This document shows positions 10,718 to 20,800 of a DNA stretch of 64,000 nt, piece by piece. Under the pieces are notes generated by a model. That model worked only from the letters and a program-made list of their open reading frames with translations, did no database searches and was not told where the DNA came from. Each line of letters opens with the position of its first letter. Position 1 is the first letter of the stretch. Origin of the DNA: Shewanella nanhaiensis. Its GTDB lineage: Bacteria; Pseudomonadota; Gammaproteobacteria; Enterobacterales; Shewanellaceae. The translations under genes were made by a program, and so were the position numbers. The DNA lies in contig NZ_JAHZST010000008.1 in the NCBI RefSeq assembly GCF_019457885.1, forward strand, positions 62,001-126,000, written 5' to 3'.

Positions 10718-11539
10718 TTGAGTATGAAAGTCATGAATAAGCTAGTGACACTTTCAATGATTGGCCTGCTTTTAACAGCATGTAGCGACAGTGATAATCG
10801 AGTTGCAACTGTGGGTGGAAAAGAGGTGACCTCTAATGAAATTAACGCTTACCTAAATTATAAGCGAATAGATACTCATAATGAGCAACAAGTGATATCG
10901 GCAACTGATCATTACCTTAATAACTTAGCGCTTGTGACGGCAATAGAACAACAGAAGTCGTTAGATGAGGCGGCAATTAAAGCTGAGCTGTTTGAGTTGA
11001 AGAAAGATTTGATCTTGAACCGTTATCTGCAGCAGTTTTTGGATAAGTCTGTTAATGATGTCGCGATTAGAAATTACTACGCAGAGAATCAAGATAAATA
11101 TCAAGAGACCAAAGCTAAAGTCTCACACCTGCTTTTGAGAGTTGCGCCCAATATGAGTGAGCAGGAGCGACAGGTCGTTTATAGCAAAGCTATGGAAGCG
11201 TACAGTAAGTTACGTGCTGGAGAGCCTTTTGAGCAGATAGCTCAAACCTACTCAGAGGATAAAGTATCGGCTAAGAGAGGAGGCAGTTTAGGTTGGATGC
11301 TAAAAGGTGCAATCTCTCCTGTTTTCTCCAATAAAGTTTTTGAGGAACTAGAGAAAGGTGAGATCTCAGAACCCTTTCTTACCGAGTTCGGTTACCACAT
11401 AGTGCTACTCGAGCAAGCCCCCTCTGTCGTAAAGCAACCGTTTGAGAAAGTGCGTGGTGATATCAAGCGTATCTTAAGGAAGATGGCAAAAGATGCTGAG
11501 CTTTCTCGTTTAACCGCCAGTGTTGAAATCAACAAGTAA
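10718..11539 (+). CDS. PpiC-type peptidyl-prolyl isomerase lipoprotein
   Basis: A SurA/PpiC-like foldase of 273 residues, probably anchored by lipid in the periplasm: the N-terminus has a short hydrophobic segment ending in the lipobox LTAC. The central part is alpha-helical, SurA-N like. Residues about 134-235 form a parvulin domain with the family hallmarks SHLLL, GGSLGW and EFGYHI. The TTG start at 10718 is 6 bases after AAGGA; ATG at 10724 is an alternative. It resembles the EpsD type of PpiC protein. It sits between the giant repeat protein and a second foldase, so it probably helps fold or export the giant proteins of this operon. Confidence 0.85.
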   Translation: MSMKVMNKLVTLSMIGLLLTACSDSDNRVATVGGKEVTSNEINAYLNYKRIDTHNEQQVISATDHYLNNLALVTAIEQQKSLDEAAIKAELFELKKDLILNRYLQQFLDKSVNDVAIRNYYAENQDKYQETKAKVSHLLLRVAPNMSEQERQVVYSKAMEAYSKLRAGEPFEQIAQTYSEDKVSAKRGGSLGWMLKGAISPVFSNKVFEELEKGEISEPFLTEFGYHIVLLEQAPSVVKQPFEKVRGDIKRILRKMAKDAELSRLTASVEINK

Positions 11540-11554
11540 CGCAAGGAGATAGAG

Positions 11555-12412
11555 ATGCGGCTAATTGCAATCCTCCTGCTTGCTGCAGGTACATCAGCTT
11601 GTCAGAAAAGCGAGCCCTTAACTGCTATTGAGAGTTCAGCTCAACTCTCAGAGGTGGTTGCCAGTATTGATGGGAAACCTGTATATGAGGATGAGTTAGC
11701 ACTTGTTATTAAGCAGACTGTCGGTGAGTTTGCAGCTCTGCAACTTGGAACTGAAGGACGTGAAAAAGTACTAGAGAGTTTACTTATTAGAAAATTAATG
11801 AGCGATCAGCAGTTGAATCTCATGGATGAAGAGGAGCATAAACAGCTCGAATTGGAGCTCAATACATATCGAGAAGAGCTGCTTACCAAGAGGTATGTGC
11901 GTGAGCATTTAGTTGCAGAGCCGGTCAGTGATGAGATGGTTAAGAGCTATTACAACAGTAATCCTAACACTTATGGTGCAAAGGAGTTGCGTCGGTTTGA
12001 GATGGTTAGGGCAGATGTTAGTCGTAGTCCTATATTGCAAAAAGAGCTTAGCTTGTTGATGCAGGGCTTGACGCCTCACTCGAACTGGAAGGTAAAGGTT
12101 GAACAGGCCAGACAGCAGGGCCAACCTATTTTTCTTGTTTCTGGTCACAGTGCTGAAACGGGTTTAATCGATGACTATCAACAGATTATTCAAAGTTTGG
12201 CTGAAGGTGAAATATCTCCACTACATAGCATCAATGGCATTTTAGTTCGCTTTCGAGTGACTGAGTTGATTCAGATCCCAGCTAAACCTATTGAAGAGGT
12301 GACCAAAGATATACGTAAAACCTTAGCTCCATTGCAGCTCAAGCGAGCAATACAGCAGGAAGCTGAACAACTGATGCGTAATAGGGAGATTGAGCGCTAT
12401 GCAATGGATTAG
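11555..12412 (+). CDS. SurA/PpiC-like foldase, divergent
   Basis: This 285-residue protein has a hydrophobic N-terminus ending in TSAC, which could be a weak lipobox or a normal signal cleavage site. The first half reads like the SurA N-terminal chaperone fold, with VASIDGKPVYEDELA and long amphipathic helices. The second half lies where a parvulin domain would be, but GGSLGW and the terminal FGYH motif are missing, so isomerase activity may be lost. AAGGAGA sits upstream of the ATG. It follows the first PpiC gene by 15 bases and runs into the next gene. It is probably a chaperone for the giant exported proteins; catalytic activity is doubtful. Confidence 0.7.
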   Translation: MRLIAILLLAAGTSACQKSEPLTAIESSAQLSEVVASIDGKPVYEDELALVIKQTVGEFAALQLGTEGREKVLESLLIRKLMSDQQLNLMDEEEHKQLELELNTYREELLTKRYVREHLVAEPVSDEMVKSYYNSNPNTYGAKELRRFEMVRADVSRSPILQKELSLLMQGLTPHSNWKVKVEQARQQGQPIFLVSGHSAETGLIDDYQQIIQSLAEGEISPLHSINGILVRFRVTELIQIPAKPIEEVTKDIRKTLAPLQLKRAIQQEAEQLMRNREIERYAMD

Positions 12413-15400
12413 CGAGTGGCGCAAGATTGGTTATTTATGTGTGGCGATTATCGCTTCACAGCTGTCAGGGTGCTTTGATTTTAATAAAGACAATAACGTC
12501 GACCTTCAAGATGCGGAGCTGTTAGAGCAACCTGTTGCTGCGGTTAATTTCAGTTATTATGGTCCAGGCGATACTCTTACTGATATACAAACTCAAGAAC
12601 CTATCCATCAAGGGTCCTCCCAAAGAGTCAAGTTACAGGTCGGGGCTAACCAGAGTGGCATTGGTTATCATTTTTCTGGGTATTTTCATGCAAGGCAAAA
12701 TGATGCCTTTGTCTTTAATGTTAATGCCAGCGGAGAGAGCCTGCTTGAGGTTAATCAAGCACCTGTATCACAGTATGATCAGCTGCATCTGGCTGAGGGG
12801 TATCATAAAGTCGATTTTTGGTATATCCCAGACAAGGGGGAGATTCAGCCCCGCATTTTAGTTAGTAGTCGTCACAGTGGTGAATTAGATATTGCTGCTG
12901 GTAGGCTTTACCTGCCGCGAGATGAGGTGAGTAGTGTTGAGATGCAAGCGATGCTACCAGATCCCGCTGTGGATGGTTTTCATTATCGCTACTACGAAGC
13001 ACCTAACATAAGTTTAGATACACTTTCAGAGCTCTCCCCTGTAGAGGAGGGCAATGCTGAAACTCTGGATCTTGCTCAGAGAAACAGAGAACAGGATTCT
13101 GCTCTGCTGTTTACAACCTCAGTCGTCATCTCTCAAGAGGGGCTTTATAGCTTCCGTAGCCGTTTAAACGGTACATTTAAGTGGTCGATTGCAGAGCGGT
13201 TGCTACAGAGTAACAGTGGCACGATAGAGCGTGAGTACCTTGCCTCAGTGTGGTTAACACCTGGTGTGTATAACATGGCGTTTGCTCTGCTCAATACCCC
13301 TGAGCTTCAGCTACCTAAGTTAGAGTGGGGGATGCAAACAGCTTTAAACCTAGCCCCCTTATCATCAATGAGTGATTCTGGTGTTTTTGGACGTAAAACT
13401 AAATCTTTAATTAACTATCCTCAAATTAGTTCCATTCAATACTCCCCACTAGATACGTTAGAGTTAATGTCTGAGAAAGTGCAGGCTGAGCCTGTTACAG
13501 GAGTAGAATTAGATGAGGGAGCACAATCAGGTGTTAACTACCGTTATTACTACTCATCGATCCCTGAAGGTATTCAACAAGCTGATGATATTATGCCCAA
13601 CCTTGCAGGGTTAACTGCAGGTTTCTCACTTCCACAGGAGGAGGTATCTTTTCCCCATGCCAGCTACTTTGAATCAAACATTAAGATTGATGTAGAGGGC
13701 AGCTACTCTTTTTATCTACGTCATTCATCATACATTGCAGGTCAAATTGGTAACCACTCTTTAGGGGATAACTCAAAAGTTCAAACTGGAGCAAACTTAG
13801 CTCGTAGTCAGTCACAATTAATGGATGATTCTTGGTTAGTGACCACGGTTTATCTATCACCGGGCTACTATCAATTTACGCTTTTTTATCATGCAACTGC
13901 ACCAGATCTATTGCCAGAGATGAAGTTGGCCATCCCTAGTCTGCTCACCCAACCTCTTGAAGATTTCGACTTTATGACCAGCTCCGAGGGTATAGCCACT
14001 GACTTTGATGGCGATCTGGTATCAGATGATGAAGACCTGTTCCCAGCAGATCCCGACGAATGGTCAGATCTTGATGGTGACGGTATTGGCGATAACAGTG
14101 ATCCCGACAGAGACGGTGATGGTGTCAACAATGAACAAGACGCCTACCCTGATGATCCAACAAGATCAAAGGATGAAACCAGCGGTAAAGATAGTGATGG
14201 AGATGGCTATGATGACAGTGTAGATCTATTTCCACTGGACCCTAATGAGTGGTCAGATCTTGATGGCGACGGTATTGGCGATAACAGTGATCCAGATAGA
14301 GACGGTGATGGTGTCAACAATGAACAAGACGCCTTCCCAGATGACGGGAGTCGTTGGAGTCAAACGGTCAATCTTAGCCTGCAGGTTAAGCAGGAGCTGG
14401 CGTCGGTTAAACTGAACTGGCAACCTACAGATAGCTCACAACTTGAGTTATATCGAATATTAAGATCGACCAATCAAGGCCCCTATATCAACATTCAACA
14501 GGTTAATAAATCAGTTAATGAGTATGTTGATTTACAAGTGGTTGAAAATACGCTTTATGACTACAAAGTTGAGGCAATAGCTCGCGGGGAACAGCTAGGT
14601 ATTTCAGCGGCTAAGCAGATCTTTATTGCCTTTAATAACATGAAGGTAAAGCAGTTTAAACTTGACCACGGCGTTAAAGCAATTGAAGCCAGTTGGCTTG
14701 CTATTCCACACTACTCAGTCGTTTTAGAGCGACGTACCCAAGCAGGAAGTTGGCAGCAATTAACCGAATCTACCCATCCTAGCCATATGGATACTCAAGT
14801 TACCCATGCTCAGGAGTATCAATATCGGGCGAAAACTCGTCGGCTCTTTAGTCACCCCTTAGTTGAAGGGAGTTTCTATATTGATGGGCCCTATACGCAG
14901 GCACTTACGGAGATGGCCATTTTCCCCTTGAGCCTTAGGTTCACCAATGCCGACAAGCTCAATGGTGATGACGGGATCTGGTATCGACACATCAATGAGC
15001 AAGCAAACCAAGTCAATATCACGGGTCTGATAGAGAATACCGTTGGCCCGGTTGACCTCTTGCTGAGCTCTGGTGATAAACAGATCACGGCTAGCGCTGA
15101 CGGCACGACTTTTGAGATAGACCTTCCTGTAGATGTGCAGCATACACAGTGGCAGATCCAAGCAAGAGCCTCCTTTAACGGTGTTGTTCAGCAATTGGAA
15201 AGGCCTGTTAATATCTCATTTAAGACAGATTTGAAGGGAGCCGTTATTCTGCTAGATAGCCCTAACACGACAACGTCAGAGGCACAGATCGAGGTGACAG
15301 GGCAGCTAATCGATGACAGTGGAGTTGAGGAGTTTATTATGACTTCGCACCATTTCTCAGGTACAGAGTTTGGTGTGATGTTAGCGTCAGATAGCCGCTT

Positions 15401-17816
15401 CTCTGGTGAGGTTCCTCTGGAGTGGGGGGAGAATGTTATTGACCTTAAGGCAACGGATAGATTAGGAAATATTAGTCATGCCCAAGCGTTAATTACCAGA
15501 CAATCTGAGCGCCAACCTAGCTTAGAGGTGGTAAGTCACAGTGATGGGCAGACCGTAACGAGTCAAACACTCACTCTTAATGCAAAAGTGCTCTCTAGCC
15601 TTTCCCTTTCAGATATGAAGGTTTGGTTAAATGAGACCCAAGGGAGTTTATCTGATGAGAGCAGTGGCCAATTTTCTGCAACCTTTCCTCCCGTATTACT
15701 TGATGAGGGGGAGAACCTAATCATCATTCGAGTGGAGTCGTCAGCGGGGATCACCCAGAAGATGATAAAACTCTATTACCGTCCTGAATTAATGGTCACA
15801 GCACCAGAGATACAGATACTCTCCCCCACTATTGGGGCTTGGGTTAATACCCAAAACTTCGAAATTCAAGGCTTTATTCAATCTCAAGTGAGACCCTCAG
15901 TCAGTATTAATGGTCACCAGCTAACAGCGTATCTTCAAGATGAAGGCCGTTATCGTTTTAGTTATCTGACCAAAAAAGGTGAGACGAGTTGGAGCGTTGA
16001 TGCTGAAAATGAAGCGGGAACAGACAGCTTGGCATTGGATTATCAAATGGATCTACAACCACCTGTTATTCAGCTTATGTCACAACTCTCCCCTGCACCA
16101 TCCGTTAATCAGTCTGTCGAGGTGCCATTTCGAATAGAGGGAGTGGTAAGCGATGAGCAGGCAGTAACACTGACCTTAAATGATGAAGTGATACCGCTTC
16201 TGCCATCAAGTAGCAGTAATGCTTACAGCTTCAGTCTCTCTTACAATCTGCCTTTGAATGAGCAGAGAGGCTTAACACTTAAAGCGACCGATTTTGCTGG
16301 TAATTCAACGGTCCAAGAGTACCTTGTGGTTAACCGCGCCGAAGCCAGCGCCGAGATTATCGCACCACGAAGTGGGAAGCAGTTTTTGGTGGACTCTGAA
16401 CAGTTTAACCTGCAACTGGTTGCGAGCATTAGCAACATAGAGCAAGCACCTGTGCTTAAAGTGCAAATTGGAGCGGGTCCGCAAGAGGAAGTCGCTGCGG
16501 TTAATAATCTAATCAATACGACACTTTCAATGCCTGCTAACTCAGGTGAGCATAGCGTGACTCTGTATGCCTATGATCAGTCCGGAGCGTTGAAAGCAAA
16601 ATCGAGCCGAAAATTTACCATTCAAAAGCTAGCGGATGTTCCTCAGTCGGTGATCAAAACGCAACCTGATTCGCTGGCAACGAATATTGAACCTAACGCA
16701 TTTATCTCCTTCTATTTCAATAAAGCGATAGATAGCAGCAAATTAAATGTCAAAGTAACTGAGACCCTGCATGGTAAGACCTACATAGATGAAACCCAAT
16801 CAGGCGCGAGTATTCTAGAGGCTCGTGGAGAGACGCTAATGCAGGTTAATCGAGATCATGAATCTGTGCCTGGAAGTTTGGCAACTCTGCCTGGTGAGCA
16901 CAGTTTTGCTTTTTATCCTGAGCGTGATTTTGGCTACGGTGCAGTCGTTAAGGTAACCATAAACCTGGCTGATGAGGAGCTACACAGGTTTAGCTTCAAT
17001 GTACGCGAACTACCGACACTGATAGATGGTCATATCAAAGATAATTTCTATACCAGCATACCCAATATAAAAGTTAGGTTGCATGAGCTAAACCGCGATG
17101 AAGTGACCACTTCAGACAGCTCATTTAGTTTCGGATACCTTGAAAGTGGTGAGTTTAACATTCCAGGAGGAAGCTACACCTTAGAGCTCAATCCAGATCT
17201 GGAAAATCCGCTATTTGGTAACTTCATTCGCTATATCAATGTCCAGCAGGGACAGAGAAATAAACTTCCCACCATTGTTTTAAGCATGATTAACAAAACC
17301 GTCCCCTTTGGCAATATTCAGTCGGGACAAGGTTTGTCGCTACATGCCAATGGTGAACTGGAGTTAGATTTGAGTCAGGCTAAGGTGCGTTTTGCTAATG
17401 GGAGCCAAAACGGCAACATTCAATTTAGCATGCAAGACACCACTCAAATAGGAATGAAGATACCTAACTCTATTCCAACTCTATGGGTATTTTCGGGGCA
17501 GCCTCAGGGGATAAAAGTGTCAGGTGACGTCGCTTTGTCGATAAAAGCCGCGAGTCTATTAGGGAGCTATCACTACCTCCCTGATGACGGTAAGTACCTT
17601 GTCTTAGTTGGTAGAGCCAGTGAAAGTAATCAGTTAGATGTTGTGGGTGTGGCACAAAGGCAGGGGCTATGGATCCGCTCCCAAGGTCAGGTGCTATTGG
17701 AGAATCTGGATTATCTTGGTTTTGCTCGCGTAGATCACACCAAACAAGAAGCACTCGAAGAATATGCAAACGGCGAAATCGAGCTGATACAGCTCAAAGC
17801 CGAACTCAATCCGTAG
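12399..17816 (+). CDS. Giant lipoprotein with PA14-like modules, thrombospondin type 3 repeats and Ig/FN3-like domains
   Basis: ATG at 12399 is preferred over TTG at 12390 because AGGGAG lies 10 bases upstream of it; the start overlaps the previous gene by 14 bases. The 1805-residue protein has a signal peptide and lipobox with Cys25 (QLSGC). Three PA14-like beta modules follow, near 12540, 12990 and 13530, each with a RYY/SYYG start. Residues about 535-650 carry DxDGDG calcium-binding repeats. Fibronectin III-like, Ig-like and bacterial Ig-like domains come next, then near 17030-17290 a carboxypeptidase-regulatory-like domain. It is inferred to be a surface-anchored structural or carbohydrate-binding partner of the other giant proteins in this operon. 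It ends 10 bases before the next gene. Confidence 0.85.
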   Translation: MQWISEWRKIGYLCVAIIASQLSGCFDFNKDNNVDLQDAELLEQPVAAVNFSYYGPGDTLTDIQTQEPIHQGSSQRVKLQVGANQSGIGYHFSGYFHARQNDAFVFNVNASGESLLEVNQAPVSQYDQLHLAEGYHKVDFWYIPDKGEIQPRILVSSRHSGELDIAAGRLYLPRDEVSSVEMQAMLPDPAVDGFHYRYYEAPNISLDTLSELSPVEEGNAETLDLAQRNREQDSALLFTTSVVISQEGLYSFRSRLNGTFKWSIAERLLQSNSGTIEREYLASVWLTPGVYNMAFALLNTPELQLPKLEWGMQTALNLAPLSSMSDSGVFGRKTKSLINYPQISSIQYSPLDTLELMSEKVQAEPVTGVELDEGAQSGVNYRYYYSSIPEGIQQADDIMPNLAGLTAGFSLPQEEVSFPHASYFESNIKIDVEGSYSFYLRHSSYIAGQIGNHSLGDNSKVQTGANLARSQSQLMDDSWLVTTVYLSPGYYQFTLFYHATAPDLLPEMKLAIPSLLTQPLEDFDFMTSSEGIATDFDGDLVSDDEDLFPADPDEWSDLDGDGIGDNSDPDRDGDGVNNEQDAYPDDPTRSKDETSGKDSDGDGYDDSVDLFPLDPNEWSDLDGDGIGDNSDPDRDGDGVNNEQDAFPDDGSRWSQTVNLSLQVKQELASVKLNWQPTDSSQLELYRILRSTNQGPYINIQQVNKSVNEYVDLQVVENTLYDYKVEAIARGEQLGISAAKQIFIAFNNMKVKQFKLDHGVKAIEASWLAIPHYSVVLERRTQAGSWQQLTESTHPSHMDTQVTHAQEYQYRAKTRRLFSHPLVEGSFYIDGPYTQALTEMAIFPLSLRFTNADKLNGDDGIWYRHINEQANQVNITGLIENTVGPVDLLLSSGDKQITASADGTTFEIDLPVDVQHTQWQIQARASFNGVVQQLERPVNISFKTDLKGAVILLDSPNTTTSEAQIEVTGQLIDDSGVEEFIMTSHHFSGTEFGVMLASDSRFSGEVPLEWGENVIDLKATDRLGNISHAQALITRQSERQPSLEVVSHSDGQTVTSQTLTLNAKVLSSLSLSDMKVWLNETQGSLSDESSGQFSATFPPVLLDEGENLIIIRVESSAGITQKMIKLYYRPELMVTAPEIQILSPTIGAWVNTQNFEIQGFIQSQVRPSVSINGHQLTAYLQDEGRYRFSYLTKKGETSWSVDAENEAGTDSLALDYQMDLQPPVIQLMSQLSPAPSVNQSVEVPFRIEGVVSDEQAVTLTLNDEVIPLLPSSSSNAYSFSLSYNLPLNEQRGLTLKATDFAGNSTVQEYLVVNRAEASAEIIAPRSGKQFLVDSEQFNLQLVASISNIEQAPVLKVQIGAGPQEEVAAVNNLINTTLSMPANSGEHSVTLYAYDQSGALKAKSSRKFTIQKLADVPQSVIKTQPDSLATNIEPNAFISFYFNKAIDSSKLNVKVTETLHGKTYIDETQSGASILEARGETLMQVNRDHESVPGSLATLPGEHSFAFYPERDFGYGAVVKVTINLADEELHRFSFNVRELPTLIDGHIKDNFYTSIPNIKVRLHELNRDEVTTSDSSFSFGYLESGEFNIPGGSYTLELNPDLENPLFGNFIRYINVQQGQRNKLPTIVLSMINKTVPFGNIQSGQGLSLHANGELELDLSQAKVRFANGSQNGNIQFSMQDTTQIGMKIPNSIPTLWVFSGQPQGIKVSGDVALSIKAASLLGSYHYLPDDGKYLVLVGRASESNQLDVVGVAQRQGLWIRSQGQVLLENLDYLGFARVDHTKQEALEEYANGEIELIQLKAELNP
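14050..14345 (+). repeat. Near-identical tandem copies of a calcium-binding repeat block
   Basis: Two blocks of about 100 bases, starting near 14057 and 14240, encode the same peptide pattern: EWSDLDGDGIGDNSDPDRD followed by GDGVNNEQDA. Base identity is high with a few synonymous changes. This indicates a recent duplication or gene conversion inside the thrombospondin type 3 region. Confidence 0.85.
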
Positions 17817-17826
17817 GGGAATGGAA

Positions 17827-20800
17827 ATGTTGAGTGGTAGTAATAAAAACGGTATGACCAAAGCGATATTTATCTGTCTAGCGCTGATGTCATCCATTGT
17901 CTCATTCTCTGTATTGTCCTTAGGGGCTTGGGATACCGCACGGGTGAAGTTTGGCCATGTTTTGGCCAGAGGGCTAGTGCTCGATGATGCCGGTTACCCG
18001 ACCTATATCGAGTATGCTGAAGATGGCACTAAGGTTGGTGGTTGGTCTCAAGGGCTAGGTTCTGCAGAGGGAGCATATGTGCTCCCCGCTGAACATATTA
18101 CCAATGCTCTAACTGGTTTGTCTGAACTTAAGTCTAAATATAACAACAAGTTAGTTATCTTAACTCGAGAGCAATATGAGTCGAAAACGTTCACCACTAA
18201 GATGAACAAGCCCATCCCTAAGCTAACGCTCTCCCCGAGCTATAAGAGTGTTGTGGTTAAGCCTACAGAATCCATTTTGCACCCAACAGATGCCCATGTT
18301 GTATTGCTTTCCCGCTTCGATCTAAATGCAACAACATCCGTGGACGGCGGTGCCAAGTCGTTACTTTTCAATAAGTCTGGAAAATTGCTGCACTCATCCC
18401 CCTATAATATTGCTTTTGATTCAGCCTTTTACGAAGGTGAAGGTGGTGATGATGTTATACCTGGGACTTTTGAGAATTTAAGCAAGAACAAAGCATATGC
18501 ACCAATGAATGGTGCTGAAATAGAAGCTTGGATTAATGGTTACGATTACAGTAAAGAGGATGGTAGCTATGCAGCTCACTACAATATAGTTCCGTGTCCT
18601 GGCTTCTCTTTTTTTTATGATAACGTGCCAGTTATCATGAAGTATTACTATGTAGGTTTTACTTCTCGCGGAATACGTCCATTATTTGATGCCACAATGA
18701 TCCCTGGTTCGGATTTTTGCTCCGGATTGGGTGCACTATCTCTTGGTATTGATTTAGTAGGAGCAATGACTCAAGTTGCTATCATCGGCATAGAGGCTTC
18801 AGCTACTAGATCAGTCTATCCAAGCAATTTCTATATTGATACAGGTTTTATCACTGGATTAGGCTTCTTAGCCGAAGTCGGAGCGGAAACTGAGTATGTC
18901 TATAATGAACCAAATTTAGATTCCGACAAACATGAATACTACGACTTTGATGGTGATCTTAAGCTTGATAAGGCGTTTATGGGTAACATTGTCGACGGTC
19001 TGTTTGTCTGCACAGAGGAGACAGCCACGGCTGAGTATCAAGGGGTTTTCTTAAGCTCTCTACATGAGCAAAGTGTTACTTGCAGTGAAGTTAATACTGA
19101 AGACATTCAGCCAGATATTTTGCGTTTAGCCGATCATGCTCCCGATTTTAACAATCAGGGGTTAGTGGGGCAGATCTCAAAAGAGGACCTGCAGGATACT
19201 GATATCTTAGTTTTTCGTGAATCGACAGGTATGTTGCTGACTCAAAGAAAAGGAATAAATGAAAATGAGATGTCTAAAAATCGTAGCTATTATGGGGTTG
19301 AAGAGAGTGCTTTCCTATTCCAAATGATGCTACGTGGCCCTTCTGTTAGTGCTTTCTCTATTTTTTCAGAAGATCATGGTTCGTCGGGTTTTAGCAATTT
19401 TCAATCCAACGCTAATATGCATCCCTCCCTTCACCAACGTGAGTCCGATCACCTCAAACCTGGTGAAGCAATAAAGATAGTTTTGATTAATCGTAAAACA
19501 GGATATATAGGTACTCATAGAAGTACATACATTCAGGGATATAAGGGAGGGGTCGTTTCTTTTCCTTTGAATGTGATAAATATGCGTCCCCCTAATCTTA
19601 AGATTAGCGCCGAGCGCCACTTTTCCTTTAAGGAGGGGATGAGCGCGTCAAACGATCAAGAGACCAACCTTATCGCCTATGAAGGCTCTGCCATGAGTGA
19701 TGATGAGCTACTCACCATCACCACTGAGTGGTATGACAGCGATGGGACTCCACTACCTGATGGCATGAATGATTTTGGTTATACCGGACGTTTAGCTAAA
19801 GTAGCAGGCCCTGGAATGCTGGTCAGTGAAGGCGGCAATATGGATAATTTCTCTATCCGCCCTGGCAAACATATTGAGCATATCCGTTTAAAGGATATGG
19901 GCAATCCAGCCGATCATTTCTATATTCAAGTTAATGGTCAATCCAGCCATGAAAATCCATCTTTTGCCGATGGTGGTGCCGCCCCTAGTGGGCCACTGGC
20001 ACAGCGTCCTAAACATTATGTCCCCTTTAAAGTGCCAGTCCTCGATGAAGCGGTAACGCTTGAGCAGGAGTATATCTATAAAAAATTAGTGGCCGATGGT
20101 TTGGATGAGGGAGTTGAAAAGCCTAAGCCTTTATATCGTTGGGTCTATCGCCCTGAATTGCAGTTCAGTACCTACGATTTAAAAGTCAAAGATATCATAC
20201 GCCAGCGCAGTGACGATCTGACCTCAAGTATCTATCAAGACGATATTCCGATGATCGCTTCATCGGACAACATGGTGAAATTTCTCTACGATCTGATTGA
20301 GAGTAATGAAGAGGCCTTAGCGTTTTTAGGTGCGGGTCAAGAGTTGGTGTTTGCCCTTGGAGAGACAGAGATTAAAGCCAAGCTAGGTGAAGGTAATCAG
20401 TTAGTGTTCACCAACCTAGATCATATTGCTGCACTTGATGTTGAAGATTTCGTTACCCTGAGTCTATACAGCAACAACGATCCAACCAATGTGCTGTGGG
20501 AGTATGCTTTTGGACTAGGTCCCATGGCAACACCTACAGCAGACTACATTTCAGCGGACGAAAATAAAGCTAATTTACAAGTTTACTTTCCTATCTCTAG
20601 TACTGATGGAGCAGATATAACATTATCTTGGAAAGTTGAAGGTGCCAATGGAAGTATTCTTAAATCATCAACCAAAAGCAATACAGGTATACACTCAAAT
20701 GATCTTTTTACATCGACAGTTAAAGGTGATCAATATTACGTCAATGTAGAGATATTAACCTCAGATGATCCATTATTTATTTCAGGTTCAAAATATAGGT

